Shown here: in pieces, positions 7,474-10,358 of the stretch | How positions within the stretch are numbered: position 1 is the stretch's first letter | Layout: every line of letters begins with the position of its first letter | Assembly: GCA_017387165.1 (NCBI GenBank) | Contig: JAFOFS010000115.1 | Coordinates: forward strand, 1-10,358 | DNA: 10,358 bases | Direction of reading: 5' to 3' | DNA from: Clostridia bacterium | GTDB taxonomy: Bacteria; Bacillota; Clostridia; Oscillospirales; Acutalibacteraceae | Notes under the pieces: model-generated | What the model saw: the letters and a program-made list of their open reading frames with translations, nothing else | Told to the model about the DNA's origin: nothing | Databases searched by the model: none | Translations under genes and position numbers: made by a program

Positions 7474-7479
7474 CTTCCT
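7474..7479 (-). promoter_or_regulatory. Ribosome binding site of the repeat lipoprotein
   Basis: AGGAAG ends 8 bases before ATG 7465. It lies just past the 3' foot of the intercistronic hairpin, so folding of that hairpin could affect its accessibility. A second purine run (GGAGG) sits further upstream, overlapping the foot. Confidence 0.6.
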
Positions 7480-7484
7480 TACCT

Positions 7485-7527
7485 CCGCCTCGGTCCGACC
7501 GTCACGAGGGACGGTCGGACACGGCGG
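7485..7527 (-). other. Intercistronic stem-loop between LRR gene and lipoprotein gene
   Basis: Perfect 11-bp inverted repeat GTCCGACCGTC (7493-7503) and GACGGTCGGAC (7510-7520) with a 6-base loop, extended after a small internal loop by CCGCC (7485-7489) pairing GGCGG (7523-7527). It starts 2 bases after the LRR stop codon and ends just before the AGGTAAGGAAG ribosome-binding region of the lipoprotein gene. In the direction of transcription it is not followed by a U-run, so a standard intrinsic terminator is unlikely. An mRNA-stabilising, processing or translation-modulating hairpin fits better. Read on the plus strand it is followed by TTTTATTCTT and would resemble a terminator of antisense transcription. 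Confidence 0.75.
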
Positions 7528-7529
7528 TT

Positions 7530-10358
7530 TTATTCTTCGGTATCGACCGGCGTTTCTTCGGTCGCTTCGGTCGCTTCGGCAGGAGCTTCCTCCGCCGTCT
7601 CGGCCGTTTCGGGGGTAGTTTTCGGTTTTTTCGTAAACAGCTTCTTGACGAAGTTGCGGACGTTGTTCCCCGCGGTCACCGCCAGCGCCTTACCTTTTTC
7701 AAACAGCGGCTTGCATTTGGCAAGCAGCGGCTTGACCCAGCCAAACAGCGGCTTTTTCGGGGCGTTGGGATCCGGTTTGCGGTTGAGCCGCTCACCGATC
7801 GGGCCGAACTTATAGGCGAGCGCAGCCGCCTCGTCCTCCGGCAGCTTGGAAAGTTTCAGCTTGAGCGCCAGCAGCAGACCGCCGATGGACAGCAGGATGA
7901 TCGCCAGCAGGATCGCGCTGACAATCACGTCGGTGTAGTCCGGCTTTTCCTCTTGCTCCACCGGAGCCTCCGTCTTCGGCGTCAACGCCGTGACGCGCTG
8001 CTCAGCGGAAACGAGGTCGCCGTAGTTGAACACCAGCGATTTCTGTTCCATGGTGGCGATCTTGTTGTACGCCGCGCGGGCGGCGTCCACCTGCGGCTTA
8101 TCCTTGTACACCACGCGCTCGGGGATCTTCTTGATCGCCCGAATGGCGGCCATGGTGATCAGGTCGGGCGCCACAGCGCCCTCCAGCGTCATATCGAAGT
8201 ACTGATCGTATACAAACGAGTCGTACCAGACGCCGTTCTTCGGAACGACCATCGCGATCTTATTCGTAACGTAGCCGAGGTAATCCTTGAAGCTGGCGCC
8301 ATAGTAGACGTTGGAATACAGGCCGTCGGTGGAGTTCCACATATACCACGGCAGGATGCCGGCGCCGATGATGCTGACGTCCTTCCCCTCGTAGTCGGCG
8401 TAGGTGCCGTAGTCACCGGTGCCGGGGATGTGCGTGAAGACCTCGTAGTAGGTCGGGTCGAACTCCTCCTCGAGCAGCGGCGCACGGTAGCTTTCAAAGG
8501 TAACCAGTTCCAGATCGTTACAGCCGTAGAACGCCTTATGACCCAGCGCCGCCACGGTGTACGGCAGGGTGACCATTTTGATCTTGCTGCCGACGAACGC
8601 CATCGCGCTGACGCGGACGGTGTCCTCGATCGCCTCAAAGCTCTGTTCGCCGTTTCCGTTGAAGGCAATCAGCTCGTAGCCGTTGGGCACGGTCGCATAC
8701 AGCGCGCCGCCCTTGACGAAGACCGTATCGCTGATCTCATAGTCGTAGGTGTAGGAAACGAATTCCTTGCCGTTGAAGTCGGTGACCTCTTTGATGGCGA
8801 ACGGCTGCATCGCGCACTGCGCGAACGGGTTATCGCCCAGCGATTCCAGATCCTCGCCCAGCACCACCGCAAACGGAGCGGTCTTTTCCTTCATAAAGGC
8901 GTGCTTACCGATATGCACGGCAGAGGTCAGATCTGCCGAGGTCAGTCCGGTGTAAGCAAACGCGTAGTCACCGATCTGCTCGACCTTATTCAGGTTGACG
9001 ACCGTGGTCAGCTTCTCGGCATAGGAGAAGGAGCCCTCGCCCAGCTCGGTGCCCTTTTCGTTCAGCGTCACCGAGGTCAGCTTCTTGTTGTACACGAAGG
9101 CGAAGTCACCCACCGTTTTGGCTGCCGACAGGTTGACGGTCGGCAGGCTCTCGCACTCGGTGAACGCGTATTCGCCCACCGTTTCGACCTTCGACAGGTC
9201 GATGGTGGTCAGCTTGATACAGCCGGCAAAGGTGTACGGCTTGATCTCCTCGACCGCCTCGGGAATCTTGATGGACAGCATATCGCGGCAGTAGGCAAAC
9301 GCATACTCGCCGATGCTCTCGACCGCCGACAGATCCACGTCCTTCAGCATCGGAGAATGGTAGGTGTAGAGGTAGAAGCCGTCCTTACTGACCGCCGGAA
9401 CGGTCATCGAATCGTCCAGACACTTGTAATAGACGTCGCCGGAGAACGCGTAGTCCCCGATCTCGGTCACCTTGGACAGGTCGATCTCCTTCAGCGAAGC
9501 GGCGTTGTAGAACGCCATCTTGGCGATAGTTGCGCCCTCGCCCAGCGTCACCTTTTCCAGGCTGGCGGCGTTGTTAAACGCCTGCTCACCGATCTCCACG
9601 TTGTTGCCGATGGTCACCTTCTTCAGCGCCGTGGAGAAGGTGTAGTAGAAGTAACGGGTGCCGTTCACATCCTCACGGCTGACCTTAAAGGCGGTATCCT
9701 TATCCGTACCGAAGGCGTACTTGCCCAGCTTGGCGTCGTTGCCGATCACCACGGTGGTCAGCTTATCCATCTCGCTGAACACGCCCTCCGCGATCTCCAT
9801 CCCCTCGGGGACGGTCACCGACGTGACGTCGGTAAACGCGAACGCGTAGCGACCGATCTCGGTGTCGGCGGTGAAGTTCGGCAGGGTGGTGATGGCGGTT
9901 TCGAAGAACGCGTATTCCCCGATGTCGGTCAGCTGACCGAGCTCGATCTTGGCGATGCTTTCGGCCGAGCCGAACGCATAATCCCCCACCTTGGTAACGG
10001 TCGGCAGCTTGACCGACGTAAGACCCTTGTTGTGGGAGAACGCACCCTTGGCGACGGTCGTCACCTCGGCGCCGCCCAGATTGGCGGCGGTAAACTCGCC
10101 TTCCGCAAGGGCGGAGACCGCCACCAGCGTCTTGCCGTCGGCAGAGAGAACGTACGCCGCTTTACCGGTCTTGTAGTTCTTGTTGCCTGCCTTGACCTCG
10201 AATTCGCTCACCTTGGTGGTGCGGAACGCGAATTCGCCAATATCCTTGACGTCCGGGCCGATGCTCACCGAAGCGAGGTTTTCGCACTCGTAGAACATAC
10301 CCTCCGGCAACACCGAAGCGTTGACGTAGAAGGAGGTCAGACCCTCGCAGCCGGTAAA
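7530..10358 (-). CDS. BspA-type leucine-rich-repeat surface protein with C-terminal membrane anchor (5'-truncated)
   Basis: Partial CDS: the frame is open to the right edge, so signal peptide and true start are missing; 942 residues are visible. The first GTG in frame (10313) lies inside an LRR and is not a start. Residues 1 to about 620 hold some 20 LRR_5 units with consensus like IGEYAF-x-x-C-xx-L-xx-V-x-L (for example around YAFAYC, YTFAGC, YAFTEC), plus a BspA-type capping insert (AAYVLSADGKTLVAV). Residues 623-792 are a non-repeat module including PWYMWNSTDG and PKNGVWYDSF, then a helical stretch (AARAAYNKIATMEQKSL). A transmembrane helix follows (about 811-835), then about 107 residues of tail, basic and then acidic. 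There is no LPXTG sorting motif. The likely role is an exposed ligand- or adhesion-binding protein; the ligand is unknown. It is the first visible gene of the cluster. Confidence 0.9.
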   Translation of the reverse strand, partial: FTGCEGLTSFYVNASVLPEGMFYECENLASVSIGPDVKDIGEFAFRTTKVSEFEVKAGNKNYKTGKAAYVLSADGKTLVAVSALAEGEFTAANLGGAEVTTVAKGAFSHNKGLTSVKLPTVTKVGDYAFGSAESIAKIELGQLTDIGEYAFFETAITTLPNFTADTEIGRYAFAFTDVTSVTVPEGMEIAEGVFSEMDKLTTVVIGNDAKLGKYAFGTDKDTAFKVSREDVNGTRYFYYTFSTALKKVTIGNNVEIGEQAFNNAASLEKVTLGEGATIAKMAFYNAASLKEIDLSKVTEIGDYAFSGDVYYKCLDDSMTVPAVSKDGFYLYTYHSPMLKDVDLSAVESIGEYAFAYCRDMLSIKIPEAVEEIKPYTFAGCIKLTTIDLSKVETVGEYAFTECESLPTVNLSAAKTVGDFAFVYNKKLTSVTLNEKGTELGEGSFSYAEKLTTVVNLNKVEQIGDYAFAYTGLTSADLTSAVHIGKHAFMKEKTAPFAVVLGEDLESLGDNPFAQCAMQPFAIKEVTDFNGKEFVSYTYDYEISDTVFVKGGALYATVPNGYELIAFNGNGEQSFEAIEDTVRVSAMAFVGSKIKMVTLPYTVAALGHKAFYGCNDLELVTFESYRAPLLEEEFDPTYYEVFTHIPGTGDYGTYADYEGKDVSIIGAGILPWYMWNSTDGLYSNVYYGASFKDYLGYVTNKIAMVVPKNGVWYDSFVYDQYFDMTLEGAVAPDLITMAAIRAIKKIPERVVYKDKPQVDAARAAYNKIATMEQKSLVFNYGDLVSAEQRVTALTPKTEAPVEQEEKPDYTDVIVSAILLAIILLSIGGLLLALKLKLSKLPEDEAAALAYKFGPIGERLNRKPDPNAPKKPLFGWVKPLLAKCKPLFEKGKALAVTAGNNVRNFVKKLFTKKPKTTPETAETAEEAPAEATEATEETPVDTEE

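Noticed and set aside
7485..7527. Intrinsic terminator ending the LRR transcript
   Set aside because: The stem is strong, but the bases after it in the direction of transcription are purine-rich (AGGTAAGGAAG), not U-rich, and the next gene begins at once.
7849..7863. LPEDE as a degenerate LPXTG sortase signal
   Set aside because: It lies after the transmembrane helix on the presumed cytoplasmic side, lacks the Thr-Gly, and is followed by a tail of about 100 residues.
10311..10313. GTG as start of the LRR gene
   Set aside because: The frame remains open to the window edge, and the 15 upstream codons read as LRR sequence (FTGCEGLTSFYVNAS). No signal peptide follows the GTG, so it is an internal Val.
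8493..10358. CRISPR-like or satellite DNA repeats in the right part of the window
   Set aside because: The recurring short words come from the coding of LRR consensus residues. Unit lengths and sequences vary and the frame is open throughout.

Overview
The window is a single minus-strand gene cluster that runs into both edges. Seven open reading frames lie nose-to-tail with no gap longer than 64 bases. In transcription order (right to left) they are: a 5'-truncated leucine-rich-repeat (LRR, BspA type) membrane-anchored surface protein; a lipoprotein with InlB B-repeat-like and GLUG-like segments; a very large (854 aa) lipoprotein solute-binding protein of the SBP_bac_5/OppA family; two Opp/Dpp-type permeases (OppB, OppC); and two ATPases (OppD complete, OppF cut off at base 1). 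No promoter is visible because the 5' end of the cluster lies outside the window. There is no tRNA, rRNA, CRISPR array, insertion sequence or gene-free stretch over 300 bases.

The organism is most likely a fairly GC-rich (about 55-60% by eye) Gram-positive anaerobe of the Clostridia, of the Oscillospirales/Christensenellales kind found in gut metagenomes. This is inferred from the lipoprotein-anchored binding protein, the strong GGAGG-type ribosome binding sites, BspA-type LRRs, InlB-like repeats and the A-B-C-D-F transporter order. A precise taxon cannot be read from the sequence.

Layout: 1-287 OppF N-terminus; 280-1473 OppD; 1477-2520 OppC; 2531-3523 OppB; 3563-3584 a hairpin over the binding-protein stop codon; 3570-6134 binding protein; 6173-7465 lipoprotein; 7485-7527 a strong intercistronic hairpin; 7530-10358 LRR protein. 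The B-C-D-F genes overlap or nearly abut, and their Shine-Dalgarno sequences lie in the preceding gene, which suggests translational coupling. The three upstream genes for exposed proteins are separated by 38-64 bases, and two of the three larger gaps contain or border a hairpin.

The transporter half is ordinary in its core: import of oligopeptides or a similar solute, powered by OppD/OppF. The unusual part is its coupling to two other exposed proteins and the family-atypical insertions: about 260 residues in the binding protein, about 45 residues in the outer loop of OppC, and charged N-terminal extensions on both ATPases. A reasonable hypothesis is a cell-surface capture-and-import unit in which the LRR protein and the repeat lipoprotein help acquire the substrate. 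That role is inference, since no substrate or partner can be read from the sequence.
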